From the NCBI GenBank assembly GCA_000469685.2, contig LS997563.1:41394468-41458467 (forward strand): 64,000 bases of DNA. Direction: 5' to 3'. Positions 36,775-48,107 of the stretch are shown piece by piece (the first letter of the stretch is position 1; every line of letters starts with the position of its first letter). The notes beneath the pieces are model-generated. The model had not been told where the DNA came from. It saw only the letters and a list, made by a program, of their open reading frames with translations, and ran no database searches. Source of the stretch: Haemonchus contortus (lineage: Eukaryota > Nematoda > Chromadorea > Rhabditida > Trichostrongylidae). The position numbers and the translations under genes were made by a program.

Positions 36775-38862
36775 CTAAAAAACAAGTGGATACTGTATCT
36801 GTGTCCTATACCGAAGCCAATCTCAGAGCTATTCTCGAGCCACATAAAGGAAACTCGGCAAAGATATATCTCGAAGAAGACCTGCAACCCCTCCAACTGC
36901 TGGCGGTTTCGGAACCGGAGGTGCTGGAGATTCTGCTGGCTTTTCTTCACCTCCTCCTTCTTCTTTGTCGCCACCTTCATCAGCTTTCTGTAAATCCTGT
37001 ACTCCAGTTGTTTAATTATTTAGTCTATTGATTCCTGCATGAAAGGCAGGCAGTAGACTGAAATGGACCCTTCGAGGAGAAATTCTCTCGGCTCTTCCTT
37101 TTTTGAGCCGTCTACGGACTTCCAACTTCCTCACGTCCGTCGAAACTCGGTCACGCCGCAGGCCTCGCATGCGGCGGGCCAGTCCGCGATATTTGACAGA
37201 AGTCGCATTTGTCAGTGGGCATAAGATTTGCGCTTTGCCCATGGAAGTCGGCTCAGTGAGGAGATAAGATGAACTAGGGCAAAATATCATTCATTCCATC
37301 TTCAGTAAGTGGTACTGTAATGTCGTCGCGAGGCCTCAGTGGGCTGCGCCGCTCGCGAAGTGGGCGGGGTGACCTAGCCGTGACGAACCGCAGAATGGAA
37401 GTCCCCCTTCTGGACATTCTGACCTTTCGATTTTGCACTTTATTCTTGCGTGGCCCTGGTTCTTCTGAACTGTGAAGAGTGAAAAGTTAGTTTCCTCATC
37501 CGCATGCTTTCCCGTCCCCTTTTGCTTGGACAATCTCCCTCCTGATGGATCACTTACCGGGTGTGTTCAGAGTAGGTAATGATTTTATGCTTGTATAAAC
37601 AGTACTGGGCAGAGGGGGAGACGGGCAGTAGGAGCGATTTTGTGTGATCGATCCGCCGCACGCTGCTGTCGCGGAGCATTTGCCTAGTCACAACAGTTCA
37701 AGCGTTCTTCATACAGCACAATCGCTCTGCGCTTATTACTTTTGGCATGATTCTTCTACTAAATCTATTGTTCCTGTATTTTTTACTCGCTGCTGCCTTC
37801 TGCTACATTCCTTCGCGCGCGACGTCTCTCTTACCGCGACGACAACTTCGTTCCTACTGCACCTCACTGGACAGAGGTGGTGTAGTAGCAAGTGGCTCAC
37901 TATATCACACACACGGTCAGGGGTTCGAATCCCGGCTCGATATCCGCCAGGGCCAACCAAGCCTTCCAACCCTCCGGGGATGATTAATTGGTACCAGACT
38001 CGTCTGAGAGGGTAAATGCACTGACTTGTACATCGGTTGGCCACCGCAAGTCATTGTAGGGGCCACATACACATTCAATACGCAGCTACACTTCTGAATG
38101 GAAGTCGAATGCGCGGGCACATCGCTCATACGGGACTGATTAATGCCCCAAGTCTTTATCAGTTGTTATAAACGATACTCATTTTCACTTGCTTCCCCTC
38201 ATGGCATGGTTCAAGACGAACCAACATGCCAAACTGATGGGCATTATCGAAACTGGACGATGTCGAAACCCTCCAGGACTACTTCTCTTTCTCGCCACTC
38301 CTCTAGAGGTGTCGATCGCTGCCGCGTCAAATCAGTAACCATCTAAGGCTATGGAGCCTCGAAAGCTTGGTGAATTGAAAGCGAAATTAAAGTTGCATCG
38401 AATGGGAGCCTACTTTCTTCTTTCCTTTTTTGGACTTTCGACTTTTCTTTTTCTTTTTCGATGACTTTTTGTCGCTAACATCACCGTCGCCTTCACCTAA
38501 AATGTATTACATATCTTATTTGGATCTGGCCTTTTTGTGTATTAAATATTAGTTTTGCCTCCGTTAAAGAGCCAAAATCTGACAAAAATTCTGGCCGTTT
38601 TCAACGACATGTGATACATTTTAAGGTGAAAGCAAGAACGTCGACTCACCCTCACCCTCTCCCCCTTCGTCTTCCTGTAACACATCTCCTCAATGTACAG
38701 GATATTTTGGGTAAAACGAAAAATAATGCTAAATTCAACTCTGGCAAAAGTGAACATTACCTGTTTTTTGCTTGAACACAGCACTAATTGAATCCAGAAG
38801 AAGAAATGAGTGAGTAACAACAATAGTGTTAGCATTAACGATTCTTCAGTAATGTTTTTCAT
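34592..38862 (-). CDS. Gly-rich tandem-repeat membrane protein, long paralogue (8 repeats)
   Basis: Twelve exons join in frame to 452 residues: 38862-38761, 38674-38650, 38496-38414, 36987-36882, 36774-36643, 36267-36133, 35875-35738, 35627-35484, 35422-35292, 35071-34934, 34874-34743, 34684-34592. The N-terminus MKNITEESLMLTLLLLLTHF with FFWIQLVL is a signal anchor or signal peptide. Exon 2 is acidic (EDEGGEGEG), exon 3 very basic (KKSSKKKKKSRKSKKGKKK) and exon 4 Glu/Pro-rich. Exons 5-12 each encode one repeat: DPNYQTLAGIGGDVFGADKK, a poly-Gly run, then PAPPKPGAGGMAG or KAPANQ. The last repeat is cut short (GADKKKR, stop). Function unknown; composition suggests an extended or structural protein. 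Its 1.4-kb intron 3 holds two transposable elements. Confidence 0.88.
37607..37866 (+). repeat. Repeat family R2, copy c
   Basis: Plus-oriented copy with GATCCGCCGCACGCTGC, CTGCTACATTCCTTCGCGCG and an end at CCTACTGCACCTCAC. SINE copy 7 starts within a few bases of its 3' end. Confidence 0.7.
37867..38162 (+). repeat. tRNA-derived SINE copy 7
   Basis: Best-preserved internal promoter: A-box TGGTGTAGTAGC and a perfect B-box GGTTCGAATCC (about 37922), with the family body and tail following. Confidence 0.9.
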
Positions 38863-41020
38863 ACAAGGGCACTTTCTCTAGAACAATGAGACCTACTAGT
38901 TTACAGAACAGACTCGATCCTGATATCTGCTTCTCTGATAATACTGATATGAACTCCTATCATAGCATTCATAGTCATAAGTGGGGAACCTTATGAATAG
39001 GTCGGCGTTCCGAGTGATGGATTGAACAACAACGGCAAAAGGTCTAATGCTTGATACATAGCGAACAGGGAGCTGCTTTTGATCAAGAAATGGAGGGGAC
39101 GAAGATATCGAGGCGTCGAGCATTATCACCTTTTGAAAACGCGACAAATATTAGTAGGGGTTCAGTGGCAGGGTAGCCTACGGAGGGATGCTAGCAACCA
39201 GGATTGCGATCTAAGCTCAGAGATGGAAGATTAGGCCGATGAATGACCACTTCACTTCTCGCGGAAAGTATACAAGAAATCTGTTCTCCTTTAACAGAAG
39301 CTAAGCTAGATTATAATCTCCTTTTCCCAACCAATGCACCAATGTGCTCATTCCCTTTCATCTGCTACTCCCCATTACTGGAGTGGTGCCCGTGGTCAGC
39401 AAGGAAGATGAGTTTGGAAGTGCAAATAATGGGTACTGAGTTGTTCAAATCGTTGAGTTGTGGGCAGGGCTAGGAATCTTGCACACTCACCTGCGTATGT
39501 GGACTTTCTAGGTTCCGTTATTACCGAGTATGCCATCGAAACTCGAGGCACGTTCATTATCTAATGGTAAGTTTTGCAATAGTACATCGCATCTTACAAC
39601 GTGAAATATCGGACTGATACTCTTTATATGCGAATCAATCTCTTCAGCTCTGGTTACACCCAACATTCACCCTGCAACCAGAACCGTGAAAGCTTACGCA
39701 GTGACTAAGAGGGTCAATCAATTGTTTCGACGGATCGGTGGTAGAGTGCCCAAGTACAGGATTTTTATTTCGATGTTTATTGTGTTAGCAAGCCGTGAAT
39801 ACAATTCGTACCATTACAAAGGTTCGAAAAGTCTGAGGATTGTGCATCCTTGTTTGCCTTGCTTTGAGATTGCTGGTGGTGGATCCGACAGGCGACAAGT
39901 TGGAGCGCTCAGCTTATCTCCTTCGAGTTGTTGCACCTCACCGCTCTTGTTCATTGTTCAATAGAAACGATTGTCTGTCTTCCTTGTGATTGGGTTGTTG
40001 GAGAGCGGAGGACGAGGAATTTGAAGTTGAAAGCAGTGCCATTCGCGGCACTGCCCGATTGTGAAACTGTCGAGCTGTGGAGTCGCCGAACTGTCAAGAA
40101 CTGCCGAGAACTGCATGAGAGAGCTCGAGAGAGCAGCCGAGTCCCCGGACTAACACAGACAGGGCCTTTTATACCCAAAGATGGGCGGCTTACATACTGG
40201 CCCCGGTGGGCGGTGCGTTTGGTCTTTGGTGTGGGAACCTACGAAATTAAAGCATTTTTCTGCATTGGTGTGGGAACAAGCGAAGTTCCCGCATTTTTGG
40301 AGCTTTGCTGGGAGTATCGATTGAATAATGAAGGTGTTCACGTGTTTCCTCGTAATCATGACGAAGAGTTATGACACTAATGTTCCAGTCGAAGCTTACA
40401 ACCTCTCAGAAAGGTTTGGTACCGATTGAATGGCGCCAATGAGAGGATTGCGTTGGCCAAGGGGTGTCATTTATCCGATATCCATATCACAAAGGTGAGG
40501 ATGCCATTTACCACTAAGCCCAAGGTGGGCTTTGCCCTCACAGGTGTTTGGACAAGATATCATTCTGTCAAATTTGCTTACCACCATCTTCATAGGTAAA
40601 GGCTTCGGACTCGTGGCCTTATTCGAAAGTAATATGGTATAAATTTTCTACATGTGTTTTCCATTGTGTGTAGTGCAGCATCCATCAGGCCATTAAAGCA
40701 CGGACACTCCTAGGTGGGGCATCCAGCGCAAGCAGTCTTTGGTTCCCGTTGCGTTCTACCTAGCTGTTGATCCGACAGCGCCACAATGGGCATCCCTGGG
40801 TCCAGATTCATTCCAGTAGGAAAGGCGTGAACCTTTTTCGTGCTCTGTGCCTCTGCACGAGCAAATAGAACTCAATATCTTACCCGTCAGGGCTTTCTTA
40901 TACTCGTCGTGTACTGTTGTGGGCTGACGAGTGTGATGTCAATAAAACTAGCGAATTTATTATGTTTCTATATTAAATCCCATGTTCTCTCATCTTTGAA
41001 CCTCGGCATGTTTGTTCTTG
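38863..41020. other. Spacer between the two Gly-rich repeat genes
   Basis: No gene is supported. A local duplication at 40223-40305 repeats GGTGTGGGAAC followed by GCATTTTT. The plus frame at 39928-40374 covers this repeat and an Arg-rich stretch, and lacks splice or family support. A solo LTR around 40.0-40.95 kb was considered but not proven. Confidence 0.45.
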
Positions 41021-41130
41021 AAATCGTTAGTTTTTGCTTCTGCCTCGAGGTTGGTAGGTGGAAACTTTATTTTGGCCAAAATAAAGTTTCCACCTACCAA
41101 CCTCGAGGCAGAAGCAAAAACTAACGATTT
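41021..41130. repeat. Perfect 110-bp palindrome with poly(A) signals on both strands
   Basis: Two 55-base arms (41021-41075 and 41076-41130) are exact reverse complements with no spacer; the centre is TTTGGCCAAA. AATAAA occurs at 41080-41085 on the plus strand and at 41071-41066 on the minus strand. The 14-base TATGTTTCTATATT flanks it directly at 41131-41144 and also occurs at 40961-40974. On the minus strand it lies about 120 bases after the stop of the short Gly-rich gene, so it would fall in that 3' UTR. Confidence 0.95.
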
Positions 41131-41252
41131 TATGTTTCTATATTTGTTACAGAGAATCAAATGAGTTTTGTTGTGCATGTATATACATAAACAAAATGAC
41201 AGGGGAATTTCTTTACTGAATGTGCAAATATTGCCGATTGAGATGTAATTGC

Positions 41253-42164
41253 TCATGCTTTCTTGTCTTTTCCAAAAACGTCAGCATTCATATTAGCAAG
41301 TGTTTGATAGTTGGGATCATAGGTTCCTGAATGAAACAATGTTAAGGCGGATAAGGCAACCCTAGAAACATCATATCATCATTCTAATACTTGCCTGCCA
41401 TTCCTCCGGCTCCAGGTTTGATTTGCGGCGGCGGTGCTGCACCTCCACCTGCAGGGGCTGCTGCAGCTTTCTTATCAGCTCCAAATACGTCGCCACCGAT
41501 ACCGGCTAACGTCTGATAGTTCGGGTCGTAGGTACCTGAATAGCCTCCGGTAGATGCAGAAAGCACGTTTGAAATATTATATTACTTACCTGCCATCCCG
41601 CCCGCTCCCGGTTTGATCTCAGGCGCTCCACCGCCTCCACCACCTCCACCAGGGGCGCCAGCAGCTGGAGCAGCGGCAGCTTTCTTGTCAGCTCCGAACA
41701 CATCTCCTTGGATGTTAGCCAGCGTCTGGTAATTCGGATCGTACGTTCCTGAATTCGCGACGGTTTGGAAAAGCAGCATTGGTTAACCAAGAAATCGACA
41801 TTAACAAACCTGCTACCCCTCCCGCTGCAGGAGGCTTTGGCGCTTGTGGCGGTGGAGCTCCTGGTGGGGGTGGTTGTGGTGTCGGTGCTGCTGGTGTTGG
41901 TTGTGCTGGTGGGTTACCAGCTGCAGCTAAAACTGACTACAGTCAAATAGCGAAATGCGGAACCACCAAAGCACCACTTACGAGGTGATCCTTTTGCGCT
42001 TTCCTGAAAAAGTGATAGAGTATCTGTACAGAAGAGGCAGGATTCATCGTGGGAGTGAAAAAACATACCTTGGCCTTTGTCTTTCCGCAGAGATTAATCA
42101 GGAACGTAGCTGAGAAGTAGGCCAGCGCGGTACTCAGAACGTACAAGTGCCAGTCTTCGACCAT
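41253..42164 (-). CDS. Gly-rich tandem-repeat membrane protein, short paralogue (3 repeats)
   Basis: Six exons join in frame to 204 residues: 42164-42069, 42003-41982, 41932-41810, 41748-41590, 41535-41395, 41326-41253. The N-terminus MVEDWHLYVLSTALAYFSAT continues FLINL, a signal anchor, then basic GKTKAK. Exon 3 is Pro/Ala-rich (PAQPTPAAPTPQPPPPGAPP). Exons 4-6 each encode one GTYDPNYQTLAN/AG repeat. The first two have Ala/Gly runs and end IKPGAGGMAG. The last is truncated to GKDKKA and a stop. All repeat junctions are phase 1. The intron after exon 5 uses a GC donor (GCAG|GCAAGT). The same architecture as the gene at 34592-38862, on the same strand, indicates a tandem paralogue pair. A TAGCAG directly before the ATG could be a trans-splice site. 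Confidence 0.88.
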
Positions 42165-42990
42165 CTGCTACACATTCACAACTATAAATGCCACGAAACT
42201 ACCTCTGATCACGATTTATAAGCCTAGACCCTTATCAATCATCTTATGCTTTTATCAGGTACTGCACGGAGGGTACATCAATGCCCATATTAGCATTTAT
42301 AGTTAGCGACATGATGGAGAGTCATCTGGCGGGACTCATCTACGCACTCTGATCCTTGTCTTCGCTTCCGCTTTCTGATTCCCGTTGATATCCTTCATCC
42401 TTCACTATTCACCCGACATTCGCTGCGCGGATTCGTGGAAGGTAGCGCAAACTGCAAACCCTACCTAGGAGTTAAAAAGGTGGGTTCAGGATATCTTCCG
42501 TATTTACTTGGACCTATTACCATTCCTTCAACAGGACCGTTAACAGAGTGAGGCAGGGATAGCCGAATGGAGAACACTGTAGGCTCTGTAGGCTCTTGCC
42601 TGCAGCCTCGAGAAGTGCAAAAATGGTATTGGTACCAGCGTCACGCTCAGGTGACAGGCCGGCTAATGGATAAACGTAGTCACAGCAAATCTTTCGAAAA
42701 TCTCAGAAAGAAGCAGTAGCGAAGCTAGGAAAAGTGGCACGCAGTGCTCCCGCCCGAGTCCTGTGGGCAGGGGTCTGGCATCTCCTTTCCGAATGGCGTG
42801 TCAAGCGCTTTAAAGGCAGTGAGAATTCTCAATGGACGGATATGGAAAGTCGCCGTTCCGCGGCGACTTTCCGTATCCTTCCATTGGGAATTCGAGAAGT
42901 TCACTTCCGTTACCCTAAGGGCAGTATTCGAGGAATACCGGAGAGTGAACGACCTTTTTCAAAAAAGTTGAGTCGAAGTGGGACTCTGAA
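42165..42990. other. Upstream region of the short Gly-rich gene
   Basis: Candidate promoter interval for the minus-strand gene starting at 42164; no specific motif is recognised. Further right it carries an imperfect inverted repeat (42821-42896, arms around GGAAAGTCGCCG) next to the LINE remnant. Confidence 0.4.
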
Positions 42991-42999
42991 CGCGGAGTC

Positions 43000-45470
43000 G
43001 TGCACTGATAAGTCCTGTGCGGTCGCGATCTTATGAAACGCAGGAACATCCAAGTCCTATGCTTTGAGGAGACCTGCTGGAAAGGAGCAAAAGCCAAAGA
43101 AATCGGACACGGTGCCACGCTCTATTACAACGGAGAAGATACCAAACGAAATGGTGTGGCTATAGCAGTGGCAGAGCGTCTGAAAGGCTCTGTCTTCGCC
43201 GTAAACAGGGTCAGCAGTTGAATCATTTCTTTGAGATATACCCGAAAGAGGTGTACTGGACAATAATATCCGTGTACGCACCACAAGCGTCTGCCCCGTC
43301 TAAGAAATGAATGAGATTTTATTTGTGCTTTGACGAGGCCATCCAATCAGTTCCTGAGGAGGATTATCTCACAGCAGCGGATGAGAAATCAGGAACGAAG
43401 AAGGAGAAGGTTTTTGACCTGACTACAGCCCACAACTTGGCAGTATGCAGCACCTTTTTCGCGAAAAGAAACTGAGAAGATAGCCTACAACAGTGCAGAA
43501 AAAATGAGAAAGAGACCTCGAACTCATGAGAAGGTCAGCCTTCAAAACAGTGGAGGACATAAGACTACTGAAACGAGTCGAAACAAAACACCATAAAGAA
43601 ATGATACCGTAAACGGGACTCCCAGATACCGAAGGGTCTATCTAACAGACCCGGAGCAGAGCGTGCATGGGAAACACTGGAGGAAACTCCGGGTGAACTT
43701 CTTGGGGACAAGGAAGCATGGCTCTGAAACAATGAAATCCACAAGCGCTGACCAGGACAAGAACTCCAGAAGAGCTACCTGCCTAAAGACCTTTCAAGAG
43801 GTTAGCCAAGGGTGCTGTAGCGGAGGCGAGGAATACGAGAATGGACGCTATGTATGAGAAATTAGATAGTCGAGTAGGAGAAAAATTCGTTTTTCGGCTA
43901 GCAAAGCACGCCACCGGGCTACTCAGGACATCGGGGGTTGTGAAGCCTGTTAAGAACGGCAAGGGCGCTACCCTGAAGAAGCCTAGTGAGGTCAGGCGTA
44001 GGTGAAAAGTTTACTTCGACAGGTTCCTAAAGGAGAACTTCGTCCGTAAGAACAGCCTTCACTGAGCTGGCTTCGTCAAAACCTGGTCAGAGGAGGAGGT
44101 GCGTAGAGCAGCAGGAAAGATGAAGGTTGTGAAGGCTAACGGTCCCGATGAGGTAACGATGAGGCATGGAAATCGCTCGGAACGTTCGGGATAAAGTGGT
44201 TCACCCGATTCCTGAACTATGTGACCACAGGAGAACGACTCCCAGATGCAAAGAGTAGCAGTACCATCTTCCCATCATCAAGCAAAGTGAGGACGCGATG
44301 GAGTGCTCCAACCATCGGGGATCAGGTTGACTGCTCACACGATGGAACTGTACGAGCAGCTGGTCGATTCAAAATTCAGAGAATTGGTCAGGATCACACA
44401 GGAACAGTTCGAGTTCATGCCTGAAAGGTCTACAACGGATGTCATCTTCATAGCTAGACAAGTTATGGAGAAGTATCGAGAAAAGCGTAGACCCTGCTAC
44501 CTAGCCTTCCTCGATCTGGGGAAGGAATTCAACCGTCTCTCTCAACAAGTCCGCTGTAGGGGTTCAGAAAACGAAAAGCTCCAGAACACATGAGCACTCT
44601 AGTCAAGAACAAGTACGATGACTCCACAACAACAATATGCACTCCACACAGCCAAACCGGACCACTATATCACACTATTGGGGCACGCCAGAGATCAGCC
44701 CTGAGCTTGTTCTTCTTCCTGCTTGGCCATCCTCTATGCTGATGACATCGCTGTGGTAGCAGGCAGCAAAGAAGAATTCCACGACGAGAAGCAGAAATGG
44801 CAGAAAGTACTGGCGGATAACGGGCTTCAGCTGAACGTAAAGAAGGCCAAGTTTCTCAGCTTTTAGGAGTGCACAGAGTCGATCGTAGACAGTGTCAGAG
44901 AAGTTAACGAAAGAGTTCAGGATTTCCGATACCTGGGTAGTGATCGCCACTGATGGTAGCGTGGACCAGGCCGTAAAAACCCGAGTAAACGCGGCGTAGG
45001 TGAGGTGCAGGAGGTCCACTGGTGTCCTCTGCGACCGTTAGTGTTCCAGGACGCTCAAAGGAAAGGTGTCGGACTAAGGTAAGGAGCACGATTCTTTGCA
45101 GCAGCGAGTGTTGGCCCGAAGGTAAGAACCATGGAAGAGAGTTCCACTCCGCTGAAATGAGGATGCTCAGGTCAGGGGCGGCTATGCAAACAGCCCCTGT
45201 CCGGCTGTAGAGGAGAGAGCGGAGTCTACGATGGTTCGGGCATGTACTGAAGAGACCACAGAATCATCCGACAAGGCAGGAAATGTAGTTCGACGTCCAA
45301 GATAAGCGACCATGAGGAGCTTCGAAGAAGTGATGAAGGGGCCTAATCAGTAAGGACCCCGCCGATGTTAAGGAAACGGCAGGCGATGCTGTAGATAAAA
45401 AGAAGTGGAACCAGCTGACAAAAATAGCGGACCATGCGCCGGCGCGGGATTAACGCTAGAGAGAGGATGA
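43000..45470 (+). pseudogene. Decayed non-LTR retrotransposon (RTE/CR1-like), copy 1
   Basis: The endonuclease start reads RRNIQVLCFEETCWKGAKAK and GVAIAVAERLKGSV (43030-43220), then VYWTIISVYAPQAS in another frame. RT blocks follow: FEFMPERSTTDVIFIARQ (about 44408) and AILYADDIAVVAGSKEEF with the YADD active site at 44735-44746. A C-terminal FRYLGS-like segment comes later. Many frameshifts and stops break it. It retains the RT core but cannot encode a protein. Its protein differs from LINE copies 2 and 3. Confidence 0.85.
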
Positions 45471-48107
45471 AGAAGAAAGGACTGTTGACTACGTAATGAT
45501 ACCAACTTTTCCTAGAAGATGTAGTCATCGATTTTCAGGAGGGTGTAATCGAAGGTGGACAGCAAAAGCGGTAGATTTCGCATCCATCACAACCAATGCC
45601 AGTTTTGTCACTCCTACGGATTGCCCAGAACTCAAACAAAAGTTTTTGGAAACTTGGCTGATTAGCCTTGTCTACCCCCTTCGAGTGATCACTATTTCAG
45701 GGACAACGGGAACCAGAAATGTGAGGGAGAATCAAGACGAAATCAAGGGCTATTTCGGGGTAATCACACGAGCGAATGTGATGGCGCATTTATATTGCCT
45801 TTGTTGAGGCATGCTGAAAACAGCATCTGCTCAGAATGGCTTTGAAGCTGGATGGGCTGGATGTATGGATAGAAAAGAGAAGTCTGGAAGCTCACTGTGC
45901 CGATTGATTCCATTTCGGACCTCGTCCTCACATTCAACTGACCATCAAATCGTAAGAATTTAAATTCAGTGTTAGACAACGACCTCCTCGGGACCAGCCG
46001 ATAAAGACGTCACCAATGTCGTTCTCCCAAACAGCCTGTTCCCAACAAACCTACATCAATGTGTTGGAAAGCTCGGCTGGTCAGGAACTAAGGCAAGATC
46101 CAATCCACAGACCAGCATAGTTGTGGCGGGGCTTCTTGACATCCACCCACCCCGCCAAAGTGTCGTTCCATTTCGGAATTAGACAACGATAACTGCGAAT
46201 ACTTCGCGGTAAACCATTATACCTACCAGAGTGCATGCTTTACTGGATTACTGTTATGATGATGAGAAAGACTAAGAAGCCATAGTCAAACTAAGGAAGA
46301 GTGATAGCCCAGTACAAAGTTGGAACAGCGTTCGCTATGCTTCCATGGGAAGTGTAGTCTGAGAAGTGAACGCCTTTCTGTCAGCCCAACCCTTCATCCT
46401 TTTAGGATTGTCTAAATTCTGAGAAATATCCACCCCAGAAGGTAGGAACGCTGTCATATTGGCCAGGTTATCATTCTCAATTAGGAAAATATGTATCAAA
46501 CAGAAATACTAAATTCCATAATGGACATTGGTCGCAACCACTCCAGCAATGAGGCTCATCACTGATGGGCAGTTACTTTTAAAACCTACGTAAATCATGG
46601 AGGTGGTGTGATGGCAAGTGATCACGCGATTGGTTTGTGGGATCAAATTACAGATCTGTACCTGCGCAGGCCATCTATTAGTACCAGTTACAACTAGGAG
46701 AGCAAAAGCTCTTACCTGTACGTCAAATGCTCAAACCAATTCGTAGAGGCCAGTACGTATTCAACAGACCACTACGGTTCCGAGTAGAAGTCGATGCAGG
46801 GCGCATCCCAAAAACACGATTGGCCAGAACCACTAGGCTGTATCTCTCTCGCCGATCATTGCAGTCCCATTACAATTGTTATTATCAGTATTCCATTATC
46901 ATTTAATGCCTATTACTGTAATGATCCAACTTTTTCACTTAGGAATACCAGTGGTAAATGTGGGAAAGGCCCGAGTGTAAGTACAGGTATCGCAGTGTCC
47001 TTAGATCCTCTAGAATAGTATGAATCCGTCTCAAACAAGTTTCGTTCCACTTTTTACCAGCCTACCAGCATCCGAAACTCAGTTTACAATCAGTGGTCCA
47101 TAAAAAACAGGGCGGTTGGATTATGAAGCTGTAACGAGATGGAAAGCGGCGAACTTTTTTTTCGCCCAATGAAACTTGTCATGAAGTTGTCGCGCTGAAA
47201 AAAGTGGAACCAACGATCGGACCTAAGTGGAAGGCTGTTCGATTTGACTGGTTAGGGTTTAAATTTCAATGTTTGATAATCCATTTGTTTAATTTACTGT
47301 ATTTGGAAGTGCGCCACTGCATGCGGACGAATTGGAAACAGTTTGTTTCTGATGTTCTACCGATACAGACAGGAAAAATGGGTTAAATTCGAGTCCGTTC
47401 ACTGGCTACCGATGTTTTCTGAGTGGATTCCTTCAGTAACAAACTCAATAGAATAGTAGTAATGATAAAATGTTACTCCCTTTTTTCCTAACACTTCTAT
47501 CTAATCACTCGCTTTTCCAGCCTTCATCCAAAAACGGGAACATGGCGCATGCCAGATACCACCTAACAATTTCGTCAATAGGCCTCATGAAGATTACTAG
47601 TTATGTGCTTCGCAAGTTGGCCACCAATGATCTACCAGATCAAGACTTTTCAGAATTTTCAAAAATCTATTTTTTACATGCAGAATTGCTTTCAAAGTTT
47701 CATCGAGATTCAATCCATGCATTATGTGTGGGTGTCGGTGGACAGACTGGCAGCAACCGGTGGTGGTGGTTCCATCACTGGCGTAAGCTCTCGTTATGGT
47801 TTCGGGCTTGTCACCTTTTGCGTGTTCGTGGTTATTTAGCGGACAATTTCACGATTCCTCGTAAAGAAGTCTGTCGCGGGGTTCCAATCATGAATTTCAA
47901 GTTTCCGAAAGAACCATAAGCCCGGTAACCTTGGGGATCGATCCCCACCAATAGGTCATAGTGAGTGCAGAATCAGTCGGGTGAATGAGGCAGAAGGATC
48001 AAGAGGTGAGTGCATTTGCGTGACGGTTTTGTGTGTGAGTGTGTGTGTGTGTACGGCTACATATCGATGCGATTTCTTGGGGGCGTTTTGCGTTGTTGGG
48101 CGGTGCT
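45471..48107. other. Stretch without a firm gene
   Basis: It contains the diverged SINE copy 8. A plus frame at 47470-47919 is the longest here and is preceded by a TTTTCCAG acceptor, but another frame (47603-47839) is equally open and neither shows a known family. A (TG)n run lies at about 48030-48052. Confidence 0.4.
46599..46830 (+). repeat. tRNA-derived SINE copy 8 (diverged)
   Basis: The head GGAGGTGGTGTGATGGCAAG and later phrases AGTACCAG, TTACCTGTACGTC, CACTACGGTTCCGA and GGGCGCATCCC follow the family order, with many changes and a damaged B-box. Confidence 0.65.

Larger units (their letters stand above)
36988..38413 (-). other. Intron 3 of the long Gly-rich repeat gene
   Basis: A 1.4-kb intron between the basic exon 3 and the first Pro-rich exon. 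It contains repeat R2 copy c directly abutting SINE copy 7. Frames at 37012-37290 and 37336-37533 on the minus strand have no supporting context. Confidence 0.7.

Noticed and set aside
39928..40374. 148-codon plus-strand open frame between the two repeat genes
   Set aside because: It spans a local duplication and Arg-rich DNA, has open shadows on the other strand, and shows no splice or family support.
40000..40950. Possible solo LTR
   Set aside because: TATA-like and AATAAA-like motifs and a small duplication are present, but no matching second copy, TG..CA ends or target duplication could be shown.
47470..47919. 149-codon plus-strand frame after a TTTTCCAG acceptor
   Set aside because: Another frame is open over the same bases, both look random, and it cannot be joined to the MAM-like gene downstream.
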